Shown here: piece after piece, positions 42,845 to 52,787 of the stretch | How positions within the stretch are numbered: position 1 is the stretch's first letter | How the letters are laid out: each line of letters begins with the position of its first letter | Origin: Streptococcus suis | GTDB taxonomy: Bacteria; Bacillota; Bacilli; Lactobacillales; Streptococcaceae | Direction of reading: 5' to 3' | NCBI RefSeq assembly: GCF_002960625.1 | Contig: NZ_POJH01000023.1 | Location: forward strand, 1-52,787 | Length of the DNA stretch: 52,787 nt | The notes under the pieces: generated by a model | Told to the model about the DNA's origin: nothing | The model's database searches: none | The model's input: only the letters and a program-made list of their open reading frames with translations | Made by a program: the position numbers and the translations under genes

Positions 42845-43153
42845 ATGAAAATCATAAATACGACAAATAGTCATTCATACCTGGTCCAAAATCAGTTGGC
42901 CAATACCGATGCCTTTCTAGTAGAAACCTATTCTGCTGGTAATACAGATGTTATTTTCACCCAGGCCCCTCGTCACTATGAACTCTTGATTAGCAACAAA
43001 TACAGGGCTGTGCAACAATCCGAAATCGAAAAAATCCGTGATTTCTTCCTTCACCGCAAGATTGATGAACGAACAATTGACAAGGCTGCTATTCAAACCA
43101 TCCATACCGAACGGTTGATTGAAATGTCTATTCCCATTATCACTGAAATCTAA
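42845..43153 (+). CDS. DUF1827 family protein
   Basis: A 102-residue cytosolic protein that I recognise as the lactic-acid-bacterial DUF1827 family (KIINTTNSHSYLVQNQLANTDA at the start, then EKIRDFFLHRKID). Function is unknown. The start at 42845 is fixed by a full AGGAGG eight bases upstream; an upstream start at 42815 would precede the ribosome binding site and overlap the promoter. Confidence 0.78.
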   Translation: MKIINTTNSHSYLVQNQLANTDAFLVETYSAGNTDVIFTQAPRHYELLISNKYRAVQQSEIEKIRDFFLHRKIDERTIDKAAIQTIHTERLIEMSIPIITEI

Positions 43154-43176
43154 GAAGCCAACGGGCTTCTTTTTTT
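43153..43176 (+). terminator. Terminator after the DUF1827 gene
   Basis: AGAAGCC-AACG-GGCTTCT followed by six T. Confidence 0.88.
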
Positions 43177-43229
43177 GTCCAATATACAGTCGAATGAAGA
43201 GCTTTCAGACAAGGAACTGAGGTCTAGGT

Positions 43230-43300
43230 TGGAAGCTGGGCTCAAGTCCCGTAACGCTTCTCAGAGTTGGTATCAAGATTTCAGCCCAGTGGTCATATAA
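43230..43300. repeat. Partial dispersed repeat between DUF1827 and ileS
   Basis: GCTGGGCTCAAG and CGCTTCTCAGAGTTGGTATC match the 5' part of the element at 5202-5270 with several changes, then the similarity fades around 43293. The rest of 43177-43382 holds no gene. It contains a CTTGC/GCAAG hairpin near 43303-43315. Confidence 0.6.
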
Positions 43301-43382
43301 CTTGCAGAGCAAGATACTTTTGTAGAGTAGGACAAGCCGAAAGCGATGATGTGTCTTAGCCAACTCAAATAACCATACAAAG

Positions 43383-43408
43383 AAAAAGCCTATCTCAAAA
43401 GATAGACT
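43383..43408 (-). terminator. Terminator after ileS
   Basis: AGTCTATCT pairs with AGATAGGCT around TTTG on the minus strand, followed by TTTTCTTTG. Confidence 0.8.
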
Positions 43409-43419
43409 TTATATCTGTT

Positions 43420-46209
43420 TTATGCTTCAAAACCTTGAGCTACTGCTTCAGCAAAGTTTTCTTCTACTACGCTAGCACAGTGGTCACAGATGGTTGCTCC
43501 ATAGCTACGCTCAACAACGCTAGTATCAATGCGGCGGCAACGATCACACACTTCACCGGCTGCACGTTCTACAGCAAAGGCAACTTCATCCACCACAAGT
43601 GCACTTTCAGGAGCTGCTTCCGTGGTTACTGTCAAGTTTGAAACGATGAGTAACTGAGCCAGGTCTGCATTCAAGCTCTCCAAGAAGGACTTGGTTTCAA
43701 CTGACACATAGGCAGTCAGATGTGCTTCTAGCGATTTACCAATCACTTTAGCGTTACGTGCTTCTTCCAAGGCTTTTTGAGCTTTTGTACGGAAGACCAT
43801 AAAGCTTTCCCAATCAGCTAAAAGCTGCGCTTCATTGCCAAATGTTTCCACCTCTGGCATTTCCGCCAATTGTACAAATTCTTCTGCTTCATGTTCCAAG
43901 TAGGACCAGATTTCTTCTGCCGTGTGTGGCAAGATCGGAGTCAAGAGCTTGGTAATTTTCACCAAGATGTCATAGAATACTGTCTGCATCTGACGACGAG
44001 AAAGTGATTTAGCACCATCAATGTAGACGACATCTTTGGCAAAATCGAGGTAGAAAGCTGACAAATCAAGAGTCACAAAGTTTACGACAGACTTGTAGAT
44101 AGCCATGAAATCATAATTGTCGTAGGCTTCACGGATTTGAGCTACCAACTTGTTAAATTTCACCAAAAGATACTGGTCAACAGAACGAAGTTCGTCGTAG
44201 GCTACCGCATCGCTTGCAGGATTGAAATCAGAAGTGTTGGCAATCAAGAAGCGAAGGGTATTACGGATTTTACGGTAGGTTTCAGAAACCTGCCCAAGGA
44301 TATCCATAGACACACGCACATCGTTTGAAGTATCAACGGATGTCACCCACAGACGCAAGATTTCTGCACCAAACTGTTTCTCAACATCACTTGGAAGGAT
44401 GGTATTCCCTAGAGATTTAGACATCTTCATGCCTTTACCATCAAGGACAAAGCCCTGTGACAAGATAGCTTTGTATGGGGCATGACCATTTACGGCTACA
44501 GAGGTGATCAAGGATGAGTTAAACCAACCACGGTATTGGTCAGAACCTTCTAGGTAGAGGTCTGCTGGATAGGCAAGGTTTTCACGGGCATTCATGACGC
44601 CATTCCAAGAGGAACCTGAGTCAAACCAAACGTCCATGATGTCTGTTTCTTTGGTAAATTCGCCATTTGGTGAACCTGGATGGGTGAAGCCTGCTGGCAA
44701 GAGGTCTTTTGCTTCTGATTTCCACCAGATAATAGAACCATGCTCTTCAAAAAGGACAGCAACATGGTCTGTCACTTCCTTGGTCATAATGGCTGTACCA
44801 TCTTCTGCATAGAAGATAGGGAGTGGCACACCCCAAGCACGTTGACGAGAGATGACCCAGTCACCACGGTCACGGATCATGTTGTAAAGACGCGTTTTAC
44901 CCCAAGATGGATTGAAAGTTGTTGCTTCGATTTGGTCCAAGATTTCCTGACGGAATTTAGAAACAGAGGCAAACCATTGCGGTACTGCACGCCAGATGAT
45001 TGGTTTCTTGGTTCTCCAGTCGAATGGGTAGGAGTGATTGATGACTTCGCTAGCAAGGAGCAAGTCACCCAATTTTTCCTTAACAGTTGGCACAACCTTA
45101 TCATAGAATTGACCTTCAAAATCAGGACCCGCAGCTTCATTCATCAAGCCACGTTCGTTGACAGTTACCGCAACTTCCAAATCATATTTGACACCGACAT
45201 TGTAGTCATCCTCACCAAAGCCTGGAGCCGTATGGACGATACCAGTACCCGAGTCCGTTGTGACGTGGTCACCCAAGATAACCAATTCATCCACTTCTCT
45301 ATCCCATGGATGCTCTGTCACAATATATTCAAATTCAGCACCCTTGTGTTTTGAAATCACTTCAAAGGTTTCCCAACCGAATTTGGCTGCCAAGCTATCT
45401 ACCAAGGCTTCTGCCAAGATGTACTTACGGTCTGAGCCAGCAGGTTGAACCAAGACATAGTCAATGTCTGCTCCCATGGTCAAACCACGAGAAGCCGTTA
45501 CTGTAAATGGAGTGGTTGTCCAGACAACGATGTAGCTGTCTGTATCCAAAAGTCCCTTGCCATCTTTGACCTTGTTGGCATAATACAGAGATGTTGAGTC
45601 AATGTCATGGTATTCGATTTCAGCTTCTGCAAGGGCAGATTCAGATGACCATGACCAGTAAACAGGCTTGGCACCACGGTAGATATAGCCCTTGTCTGCC
45701 ATAGCACCGAAGACACGGATTTGAGCTGCTTCGTAGTCTTTTGTCAAGGTGATGTATGGATTTTCCCAGTCTGCAGAAACACCCAAGCGTTTGAAATCAT
45801 CACGTTGCTTGTCAACCTGGCTAAGAGCGTAATCGCGGCACATTTCAAGGTATTCGACCAAGTCCATTTCCTTGCGTTTGACACCTTGTTTTGCCAAGAC
45901 CTGCTCAATAGGAAGACCGTGCGTATCCCAACCTGGTACAAAGGGTGCACGGAAGCCTGACATGGACTTAGAACGAACGATGATGTCTTTCGAAATCTTG
46001 TTCAGGGCATGTCCAACGTGGATATTTCCGTTTGCGTATGGAGGGCCATCGTGGAGGTGGAAGGCTGGCTTGCCTGCGTTGAGTTCTTGACGACGAGCAT
46101 ACAAGTTTGCTTCATCCCAAGCCTTTTGCCATTCTGGTTCACGAGTTGGCAAACCTGCACGCATTGGGAAGGCCGTTTGACCTAAGTTAAGGGTTTCTTT
46201 TAATTTCAT
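43420..46209 (-). CDS. ileS: Isoleucyl-tRNA synthetase
   Basis: Charges tRNA-Ile, a 929-residue class I enzyme. It has HVGH near residue 66 (the HIGH motif) in [12 protein letters not shown], the editing (CP1) domain about 190-390, [11 protein letters not shown] (KMSKS) near 590, the anticodon-binding helical region and a C-terminal zinc finger CDRC...CDHC near 889-913. It is the bacterial type 1 (mupirocin-sensitive) form. AAGGAG precedes the ATG, 12 bases after the stop of an acetyltransferase gene. The T-box upstream of that gene should control both by charged-tRNA level. Confidence 0.96.
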   Translation of the reverse strand: MKLKETLNLGQTAFPMRAGLPTREPEWQKAWDEANLYARRQELNAGKPAFHLHDGPPYANGNIHVGHALNKISKDIIVRSKSMSGFRAPFVPGWDTHGLPIEQVLAKQGVKRKEMDLVEYLEMCRDYALSQVDKQRDDFKRLGVSADWENPYITLTKDYEAAQIRVFGAMADKGYIYRGAKPVYWSWSSESALAEAEIEYHDIDSTSLYYANKVKDGKGLLDTDSYIVVWTTTPFTVTASRGLTMGADIDYVLVQPAGSDRKYILAEALVDSLAAKFGWETFEVISKHKGAEFEYIVTEHPWDREVDELVILGDHVTTDSGTGIVHTAPGFGEDDYNVGVKYDLEVAVTVNERGLMNEAAGPDFEGQFYDKVVPTVKEKLGDLLLASEVINHSYPFDWRTKKPIIWRAVPQWFASVSKFRQEILDQIEATTFNPSWGKTRLYNMIRDRGDWVISRQRAWGVPLPIFYAEDGTAIMTKEVTDHVAVLFEEHGSIIWWKSEAKDLLPAGFTHPGSPNGEFTKETDIMDVWFDSGSSWNGVMNARENLAYPADLYLEGSDQYRGWFNSSLITSVAVNGHAPYKAILSQGFVLDGKGMKMSKSLGNTILPSDVEKQFGAEILRLWVTSVDTSNDVRVSMDILGQVSETYRKIRNTLRFLIANTSDFNPASDAVAYDELRSVDQYLLVKFNKLVAQIREAYDNYDFMAIYKSVVNFVTLDLSAFYLDFAKDVVYIDGAKSLSRRQMQTVFYDILVKITKLLTPILPHTAEEIWSYLEHEAEEFVQLAEMPEVETFGNEAQLLADWESFMVFRTKAQKALEEARNAKVIGKSLEAHLTAYVSVETKSFLESLNADLAQLLIVSNLTVTTEAAPESALVVDEVAFAVERAAGEVCDRCRRIDTSVVERSYGATICDHCASVVEENFAEAVAQGFEA

Positions 46210-46221
46210 TTTATCTCCTTT

Positions 46222-46659
46222 TTAAAAAGTTAATTCCATTTTTATTTCTTGTCCAATCATACCAACTGATTGGAAGCCAAATTTTTCTAAGATGTACCGC
46301 ATTTTATGATTGCCGATTACATAATTCATGGTAATTGTGTGGCAACTTGGATCTTCCTTAGCCAGACCAATCACTTGCCGGATGACTTCCTTACCATAGC
46401 CTCTATTTTGATAATGCCTGTCTATTAACAAACGCCACACATAGTAGCTCTTGTCTTCTTGTATAGACAACAATACAAAACCTACGATTTTCTGCCCTGA
46501 TTTGACTGCATAAGGAAGCAGATGTCCCTCCTCCCGATAGAGCCAAGCCTGAGCCAGAGAATATTCAACCGTTGCAACTCGACGCTGGTCCTCTTCTAAG
46601 ACCTGCACTTGCAAGACTTCTTCAAAATTATCCTTATTTACTAATTCTAATCCTATCAT
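46222..46659 (-). CDS. GNAT family N-acetyltransferase between the T-box and ileS
   Basis: A 145-residue acetyltransferase with a degenerate N terminus and a recognisable acetyl-CoA site DRHYQNRGYGKEVIRQVIG (about 87-105), preceded by VWRLLI and followed by NHKMRYILEKFGFQSVG. The ATG at 46659 lies only about 8 bases downstream of the T-box terminator T run, with a poor ribosome binding site. A longer frame would run into the T-box itself. The substrate is unknown. Its place in the ileS operon predicts expression when isoleucine is scarce. Confidence 0.8.
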   Translation of the reverse strand: MIGLELVNKDNFEEVLQVQVLEEDQRRVATVEYSLAQAWLYREEGHLLPYAVKSGQKIVGFVLLSIQEDKSYYVWRLLIDRHYQNRGYGKEVIRQVIGLAKEDPSCHTITMNYVIGNHKMRYILEKFGFQSVGMIGQEIKMELTF

Positions 46660-46666
46660 AACATAT

Positions 46667-46880
46667 AAAAAAACTCCCGCCAATAAGGACGAAAGTTCGT
46701 GGTACCACCTTAGTTTAGATAGGGTTTCCCCCATCCCTCTATGTTCGTAACGTGAACCGACGTCTTTCCCTACTTAACTGTTCAGGAAAGATCAGACAAA
46801 GGGATCCTTGACTAGAAAGGGATTGCAGGTCTTCCACCATCACCTGCTCGCTGAACATATTTCTAGCAATACTGTCTTTG
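46667..46880 (-). ncRNA. T-box leader (isoleucine type) with terminator
   Basis: The hallmark AGGTGGTACCACG lies at 46698-46710 (minus strand). It is followed by the terminator CTTTCGTCC/GGCGGGAG and seven T (46667-46697). Upstream is a long Stem I-like structure, with AGACAG near 46875 pairing toward TTTGTCT and a distal GCAGGT/ACCTGC hairpin. An ATC triplet occurs in AAGGATCCC on the 3' side, where the specifier loop is expected; it fits isoleucine, but I have not folded it. Uncharged tRNA-Ile should pair with the T-box and allow read-through. Confidence 0.88.
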
Positions 46881-46890
46881 TATCTGATAG

Positions 46891-47580
46891 TTATTCTGCA
46901 ATGGAAACTTCGTTTGTTTCCCCTTTGTCAAAAGCCTCTGCTTGACGAGCTAATTCTGCAATTTCGTCAGAGGTCAACTGACGAGTATAGTCTAAGCTAT
47001 CCTCTTCAATGGATACTTCCTCATCCAAAGCCTTATGAAGCACCTCACGGAAGGCTTCGTCACTGGTTTGAATATAGGTCGCTGTCGGACGAAGAATCTC
47101 TTCCCATTCAGACGAATTAACCAGTGATAGTTGACTTTCCATGGTTGATTTCAAACGTTGATGGAAAATACGAGTTTTATTCTTCAATTCCTCAGTTTCA
47201 ATAACAATTTTCTTAGCATTATCCGTTGCATTGCGAAGGATTTCGTTGGCCTTATCCTTAGCTTCATGCAAAAGGGTAGCTGCATCGTAATCGGCTTGCT
47301 TAATAATATTTGTCGCCTGATCCTCAGCCGCATGTTTTACCTTTTCCGCTGTATCTTGCGCTAAAAGTACTGACTTACTCAAGGATTCTTTCATTTCATC
47401 GAAATATGTCAAGCGCTCACGAAGTGTCTTTAATTCTGCTTCTTGCTCATGATTTTTACGTATCAATTCCTCATAATCACGAGTAACAATATCTAAAAAG
47501 TCATCCACTTCGTCCGCATCATAACCTCTAAATTTGGTTGCGAAAGTTTTATCTTTTAATTCTAGTGCTGTAAGTGCCAT
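46891..47580 (-). CDS. divIVA: Cell division protein DivIVA
   Basis: A polar and septal scaffold that senses membrane curvature and organises wall synthesis. 229 residues: an N-terminal lipid-binding domain (LELKDKTFATKFRGYDADEVDDFLD) and a long coiled coil (about 40-160), then an acidic tail. In streptococci DivIVA is a StkP substrate. GGGGGA precedes the ATG. It is the last gene of the dcw-like cluster before the T-box. Confidence 0.96.
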   Translation of the reverse strand: MALTALELKDKTFATKFRGYDADEVDDFLDIVTRDYEELIRKNHEQEAELKTLRERLTYFDEMKESLSKSVLLAQDTAEKVKHAAEDQATNIIKQADYDAATLLHEAKDKANEILRNATDNAKKIVIETEELKNKTRIFHQRLKSTMESQLSLVNSSEWEEILRPTATYIQTSDEAFREVLHKALDEEVSIEEDSLDYTRQLTSDEIAELARQAEAFDKGETNEVSIAE

Positions 47581-47588
47581 TTTTCCCC

Positions 47589-48380
47589 CTATGTTTTAAT
47601 CATTTCTAACTTTAATTTTACTTTACCTTGCTTAGAAAAACCTAAAAGTTCGCTTACTCGAATTCTTCCGTACTTTCTAAGACTAATCAATTGTCCTAAC
47701 TCAACCTGCCTACCTGCTTGTTCTACCTGAACATAGTCCAATTTTACATGACCAGCTGCAATCAACTTATCTACCTTGGTTCGTGACAGATGGAAGGCTA
47801 CTGCAATTAACTTGTCCAATCGCATACTGGAAACCAAAACTTCCTTAAAGAAAGGTTCTTCATTCATTTGGACTGGCGTAGACTGCCAATCTCGTTCCAT
47901 CAGCTTAACAGGAACCCTTGCAATTTTAGCAATGGTCTGAATTGCCAGTTCTCCAAACTTCTTATCCAAAAAAATGAGTAACTCATCTTCTCTAATAAGA
48001 ATATCACCTAAGTATTCTCTCCGAATACCCAATTTATTCAAGAAAGTTCCCAGTACCTGTGAATGTGATAAACTGTGAAACTTTCTAGAGTAGACAAGTT
48101 CTAGGGCCATCACATCAAAATCTTTTTTGTCCAAGACATAGTAGCTAGGAGCAAGAATGACACGAGAATACTCTGTTGGGACAAAGTCCCTTGTCGAAAA
48201 CGCTTGTAAGTGGTAATAATTGGCAATCATCTGAGCAACAGCATCCTGCCTAGGATTTAAAAAACTTGTCAATCTGTAGGAATAAGTATCCTCAACTTGC
48301 TGACACATATCCATCACCTTCTCAACAAATTCCCTCTCCTCTCGGGCAAAATGTTCCAAAATATGCTTTTCACTCTTCAT
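47589..48380 (-). CDS. ylmH: YlmH family S4-domain RNA-binding protein
   Basis: A 263-residue protein with an N-terminal helical region, a middle RNA-recognition-like domain and a C-terminal S4 domain (about 180-245, SSMRLDKLIAVAFHLSRTKVDKLI). YlmH proteins act in the division cluster; in B. subtilis YlmH was linked to clearing stalled ribosomes. The start is 2 bases before the yggT stop region, with no strong Shine-Dalgarno, so it probably relies on translational coupling. Confidence 0.9.
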   Translation of the reverse strand: MKSEKHILEHFAREEREFVEKVMDMCQQVEDTYSYRLTSFLNPRQDAVAQMIANYYHLQAFSTRDFVPTEYSRVILAPSYYVLDKKDFDVMALELVYSRKFHSLSHSQVLGTFLNKLGIRREYLGDILIREDELLIFLDKKFGELAIQTIAKIARVPVKLMERDWQSTPVQMNEEPFFKEVLVSSMRLDKLIAVAFHLSRTKVDKLIAAGHVKLDYVQVEQAGRQVELGQLISLRKYGRIRVSELLGFSKQGKVKLKLEMIKT

Positions 48381-48382
48381 GT

Positions 48383-48646
48383 TTATACCAGGCCAACTAA
48401 GAGTTGCACCAATAGGCGTGTTCCCATATTCAAGACTAGCATGGCCACCAGGACTGTCAAATCTAAGCCCATAAATTGTAAGTTCAAGCGCCGAAAGGGT
48501 TTCAAGAGCGGACTAACTAGACTTTCTAAGAAACGACCAAGGGGACTTGTGAATAGAGCAGGGAACCAGCTCAATAAAGCATAGGCAAATAAGAGATAGG
48601 AATAAATCTCTACAAATTTTAATAGGATTAAAATCAGAATTTGCAT
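48383..48646 (-). CDS. YggT family membrane protein
   Basis: An 87-residue protein with two hydrophobic helices (about 3-25 and 62-85) and the family SPLGRFLESLVSPLLKPFRRL loop, matching YggT/YlmG. YlmG-like proteins sit next to sepF in most Firmicutes and influence membrane and nucleoid organisation. The start directly follows the sepF stop and has a weak ribosome binding site. Confidence 0.9.
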   Translation of the reverse strand: MQILILILLKFVEIYSYLLFAYALLSWFPALFTSPLGRFLESLVSPLLKPFRRLNLQFMGLDLTVLVAMLVLNMGTRLLVQLLVGLV

Positions 48647-48650
48647 ACGT

Positions 48651-49205
48651 TTATCGCTTCATATCAAAATCGAAAGTCGTATCTGCCCCTTGTCCATTAT
48701 TGGCATTACGCAATTCTTCAATATGTACAGTAACATTAACAGGCGTCAATAACCACATAGTATTAGACACTTTCTTCAGATTACCAGATAAAACCGAACG
48801 TGCTCCATCTAGATAATCCAAACAACGTCTTGCCTGTTGCTCAGACATATACTGAAAATCAATCAAAATACTAGCATTGTCCAAGAGTAGATTAACCATT
48901 TCCGGAGCATCTTCATACCGCTTTGGAAACTTAATGTCAATTGTAGATTTTGACATCTCGCTTGGACTTGCTGTCCTCAATTCTTGGCGTTTCTCACTAA
49001 GTCGCTGCACCTGGTAGTCTGAGCGTGTTTCCCTACGTGTTTCAGGCTTATTCTGTTGCTCATTAACACTCTGCGTTGCATTTGCAACACGCATTTTAGG
49101 TCTTTCATTTGGCATTGAGTAAGCTTCTTCTTGCTCAGTTGCCTCATTGACATCGTCAACCTCAAAGTAATTGAATAAATTTTTAAATGTATCTTTTAGT
49201 GCCAC
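48651..49205 (-). CDS. sepF: Cell division protein SepF
   Basis: A 184-residue FtsZ-binding membrane anchor. It has an N-terminal amphipathic helix ([15 protein letters not shown]), an unstructured charged linker (20-95) and the C-terminal core ([32 protein letters not shown]...[12 protein letters not shown]), which forms rings that bundle FtsZ. It begins with GTG behind AGGGAG. Length is normal. Confidence 0.95.
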   Translation of the reverse strand: MALKDTFKNLFNYFEVDDVNEATEQEEAYSMPNERPKMRVANATQSVNEQQNKPETRRETRSDYQVQRLSEKRQELRTASPSEMSKSTIDIKFPKRYEDAPEMVNLLLDNASILIDFQYMSEQQARRCLDYLDGARSVLSGNLKKVSNTMWLLTPVNVTVHIEELRNANNGQGADTTFDFDMKR

Positions 49206-49215
49206 GGTTTTCTCC

Positions 49216-49896
49216 CTATTTCACTGACTCAAAAAATGCCGTTCCTATTCTCACATAGGTTGCCCCATGTTCAATAGCTATGTCAAAATCACCACTCATG
49301 CCCATACTTAATTCTGTAAAGGGCATACCTGGTAACTGCCGACCTGCCAACTCTTCTTGTACTTGCTTCATTTTAGAAAATATAGAAGCAAGCTCTACTT
49401 CATCTGCTTCAAAAGGAGCCATTGTCATCAAGCCAACAAGCTCAATATTTTTATAGTTAGCTATTTCAGATAAGACATCATCAATCTCTGACAAGGCAAA
49501 TCCATGCTTACTTTCCTCACCAGATATGTTGACTTGCAAAAAGCACTTAATTCTTCTGGTAGCTCGTTTATCGATCTCTTGAGCTAATTTGACAGAATCT
49601 AAGGCATGGAAATAGTCTACAAAATTGATGACATCTTTAACCTTGCGTCTTTGCAGTGTACCAATCAAGTGCCAAGTGAGATTTTGGTCTGCTAAGGCCT
49701 TGTATTTATCTAAAAACAGGTCAACTCTGTTTTCACCGATGTGTCTTACCCCTGTTTTTACTAGCATATTAGCAATAGAGCTGTCAACATACTTGGTGAC
49801 AGCTATTACATTTACAGATTCAATTGGACGCCCTGCCTTTTCAGCTGCTTGAGCCACAGCTAAAAATACATCATCCTTGTTCTTTTGGAAATCCAT
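49216..49896 (-). CDS. yggS: YggS family pyridoxal-phosphate homeostasis protein
   Basis: A 226-residue PLP-binding TIM-barrel protein (PLPHP). It keeps PLP levels and amino-acid pools in balance and has no known catalysis. The PLP lysine is in VIAVTKYVD near residue 36. [14 protein letters not shown] and [25 protein letters not shown] are the family's phosphate-site segments. I start at 49896, straight after the ftsZ stop (TAAGATG). The longer frame runs into ftsZ. It ends 10 bases before sepF. Confidence 0.92.
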   Translation of the reverse strand: MDFQKNKDDVFLAVAQAAEKAGRPIESVNVIAVTKYVDSSIANMLVKTGVRHIGENRVDLFLDKYKALADQNLTWHLIGTLQRRKVKDVINFVDYFHALDSVKLAQEIDKRATRRIKCFLQVNISGEESKHGFALSEIDDVLSEIANYKNIELVGLMTMAPFEADEVELASIFSKMKQVQEELAGRQLPGMPFTELSMGMSGDFDIAIEHGATYVRIGTAFFESVK

Positions 49897-49897
49897 C

Positions 49898-51136
<1,239 letters not shown>

Positions 51137-51158
51137 TTATATCACCTTTTCTATTCTC

Positions 51159-52535
51159 TTACTCAAACATACTTCCAAACATACCACGGATACGTTCTGT
51201 TATATTTCCTTTGGTTGCTGGACGACTATCTTCTACTTCGCTAGTATAAATGGGAATGGTTGATTCTTCCGGTTCTACCACATTCAATTCATTCACAATC
51301 TCTTTCTGAATTGGTTGATTATTGCGTGGGCGTGCCATCGGAATATCTACAGGCTTGTGTCTTAAGAAGGTCTCACCATTTACAGCACGTTGAGCGATAT
51401 CTGCCACTTCTTCAAGTTCACCTACATACTCAACAAAACTGATTACGCTCGCAAAGGACGGATTGCGAATTCCGATTTGATTTGGAACAAAGAGCTTGGT
51501 ATGTGTCCCAAAAACCTCTTGTGCTAAGTCAGTGATCCCTGGCAAAATAGCGCCACCACCTACAAGAACAATACCCCCTGGTAAGTCTAAAGCACGTGTT
51601 CTTTCCAAGTCCTGCTTCACTCGCTCAAAAATCTGACGAAGTCGAGCTGCAATCACCTCTGAGAGATAACGTTCTGTAACTTCAACCGGTGCATTTTCAC
51701 CAATAACATCAACTGTAAATTTCTCCTTGTCACTCGCTTCTGCTGGGTAGGCAATACCGTAATTGAATTTCAAGTTCTCAGCAATACTTTTTGATGTTGT
51801 CAAGACTTTTGAAATGTCATTGGTAATATAATCGCCACCCTCTTGGTAGATATTGGTGTAATGCAATTCTTGACCACGCATCACCGCAACTGTTGTCTGA
51901 CCTCCACCGAGATCAATCACAGTAGCACCAAATTCACGCTCTCCCTCATTCAATACAGACCGTGTCAATGCAAGTGGAGCAATGACAACATTTTCAACTT
52001 GTACACCTGCACGTTCAACCGTTTTACGAAGGTTGTGAAGGATGGTACGTGGACCAGTATAGAGCATCCCACGCATCTCCAACCGAATACCCATCATGCC
52101 ACGAGGGTCCTTGATTCCTTGGAAACCATCAACTATGAACTCTTCTGGGATAAACGAAATCACTTCGCGTTCAGGAGTCATGCTCTTTGTCAACGCTGAC
52201 TTCACAACATTCTCGACGTCCACATCGGTTATCTCTTGTGAATCGGTCGTCACTGGAATCATGCCTTGAGACGGCTCGATTTGAAGTAGATTTGCAGGCA
52301 AACCAACGTTAATTGACTCAATACGCAAACCTGACTTTTCTTCCGCCTGCTCGATAGCCTTTTTTATCGCACCAGCAGCAACCTCAATATTGACAATAAT
52401 CCCATCCTTGACACCAGCACTTTTCACATTGCTGACACCAATTACGTTCATTTCATTTTCATTATATTCTGCAACCAAGACTTTAACGGAGCTTGTACCA
52501 ATATCTAATCCCGTAAAAAAGCCGTTTCTAGCCAT
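51159..52535 (-). CDS. ftsA: Cell division protein FtsA
   Basis: An actin-like ATPase that ties FtsZ to the membrane, 458 residues. The phosphate loops GLDIGTSSVKVLVAE (near 8-22) and VIDLGGGQTTVAVM (near 208), the adenosine loop GGIVLVGGGAILPG (near 338) and the C-terminal amphipathic helix NITERIRGMFGSMFE are visible. A shared SHS2-like domain lies at 85-165. GAGAGGA precedes the ATG. Two -10-like elements upstream suggest its own promoter within the dcw cluster. Confidence 0.96.
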   Translation of the reverse strand: MARNGFFTGLDIGTSSVKVLVAEYNENEMNVIGVSNVKSAGVKDGIIVNIEVAAGAIKKAIEQAEEKSGLRIESINVGLPANLLQIEPSQGMIPVTTDSQEITDVDVENVVKSALTKSMTPEREVISFIPEEFIVDGFQGIKDPRGMMGIRLEMRGMLYTGPRTILHNLRKTVERAGVQVENVVIAPLALTRSVLNEGEREFGATVIDLGGGQTTVAVMRGQELHYTNIYQEGGDYITNDISKVLTTSKSIAENLKFNYGIAYPAEASDKEKFTVDVIGENAPVEVTERYLSEVIAARLRQIFERVKQDLERTRALDLPGGIVLVGGGAILPGITDLAQEVFGTHTKLFVPNQIGIRNPSFASVISFVEYVGELEEVADIAQRAVNGETFLRHKPVDIPMARPRNNQPIQKEIVNELNVVEPEESTIPIYTSEVEDSRPATKGNITERIRGMFGSMFE

Positions 52536-52610
52536 TCTATCAGTCCTCTCTTACTTCCACTTTAACAAATCATCTTCCATTTTAAAAAATAGTATAATTA
52601 GTCATCTTTC

Positions 52611-52619
52611 ATTATACCA
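52611..52619 (-). promoter_or_regulatory. Extended -10 candidate for ftsA
   Basis: TGGTATAAT on the minus strand, hexamer 52611-52616, about 75 bases before the ATG. A second element, TATACT (52591-52596), lies closer. Confidence 0.5.
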
Positions 52620-52687
52620 TATTCTATTCGAATTTGGGGATAATAAAGGATTATTTTATAATTTTTTCTTTATCCCTAAATTCTCAA

Positions 52688-52754
52688 AGTAAGTTCTAGT
52701 CTAACGCCAAAACTGGAAATTAGACTGAGACAAAAAAATAAGCTAGAACTTACT
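52688..52754. repeat. Nested inverted repeats upstream of ftsA
   Basis: AGTAAGTTCTAG (52688-52699) and CTAGAACTTACT (52743-52754) are perfect complements. Inside them AGTCTAA (52698-52704) pairs with TTAGACT (52720-52726), and CCA/TGG lies inside that. On the plus strand an A run follows the inner hairpin (AGACAAAAAAA). It looks like a miniature repeat or the 3' end of the next gene to the right. Confidence 0.65.
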
Positions 52755-52787
52755 ATGGGACAAGTTGGTAACTAATAATGAAAAACA

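Overview
This window is ordinary Gram-positive, low-GC chromosome from a Streptococcus, most likely Streptococcus suis or a very close relative. That call rests on gene content and order: an ftsA-ftsZ-yggS-sepF-yggT-ylmH-divIVA-ileS cluster, a class II mevalonate pathway block, a peptidoglycan deacetylase, clpE behind a CtsR-like operator, a type II preQ1 riboswitch (a Lactobacillales element) and an LPXTG surface protein. The species call is from recognition, not from a search. There is no prophage, transposase, CRISPR array, rRNA or tRNA. About 50 protein genes are supported, most on the minus strand.

Layout. 1-5.0 kb: queT with its preQ1-II riboswitch, a GtrA-like membrane protein, then murA, an acetyltransferase, map and a YihY protein reading leftward. 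5.0-7.2 kb: a dispersed structured repeat, then metK with a long leader holding four 40-bp tandem repeats. 7.2-13 kb: comEB, a CBS-like protein, an M42 peptidase, birA, a DUF3272 protein, dnaX and a free methionine sulfoxide reductase. 13-16.7 kb: an LPXTG surface protein whose promoter spacer is a 15-base homopolymer, a DUF1294 protein and a PadR regulator. 16.7-21.5 kb: udk, divergent Gfo/Idh oxidoreductase and DEAD-like helicase genes, pgdA and a VOC protein. 21.5-26.5 kb: gpmA and the mevalonate genes (thiolase, mvaS, mvaA). 26.5-30.5 kb: small genes, hup, and a YpmS/SGNH/DegV operon. 30.5-36 kb: the overlapping operon xseA-xseB-ispA-tlyA-argR-recN. 36-43.2 kb: a zinc peptidase, folD, a polar amino-acid ABC transporter, DUF1797, clpE, a NUDIX hydrolase and DUF1827. 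43.2-52.8 kb: ileS behind a T-box, then the cell-division cluster up to ftsA.

How the genes connect: ispA and the mevalonate genes supply isoprenoids, which lead to the undecaprenyl carrier used in wall synthesis. murA, pgdA and the division genes act on the wall and septum. metK, map, msrC, queT, tlyA and ileS serve methionine/SAM metabolism, protein maturation and translation.

I see no wholly new multi-gene system. The observations most worth a second look are: (1) a likely phase-variable promoter (T15 inside the -35/-10 spacer) on the LPXTG gene; (2) at least three genes (birA, DUF3272, msrC) with the pattern TGnTATAAT-N6-ATG and no Shine-Dalgarno, predicting leaderless mRNAs; (3) a dispersed repeat whose hairpin stems differ between copies with base pairing kept; (4) a strong terminator directly in front of the mvaA ribosome binding site, suggesting attenuation; (5) an acetyltransferase gene between a T-box and ileS; (6) four tandem hairpin repeats in the metK leader.
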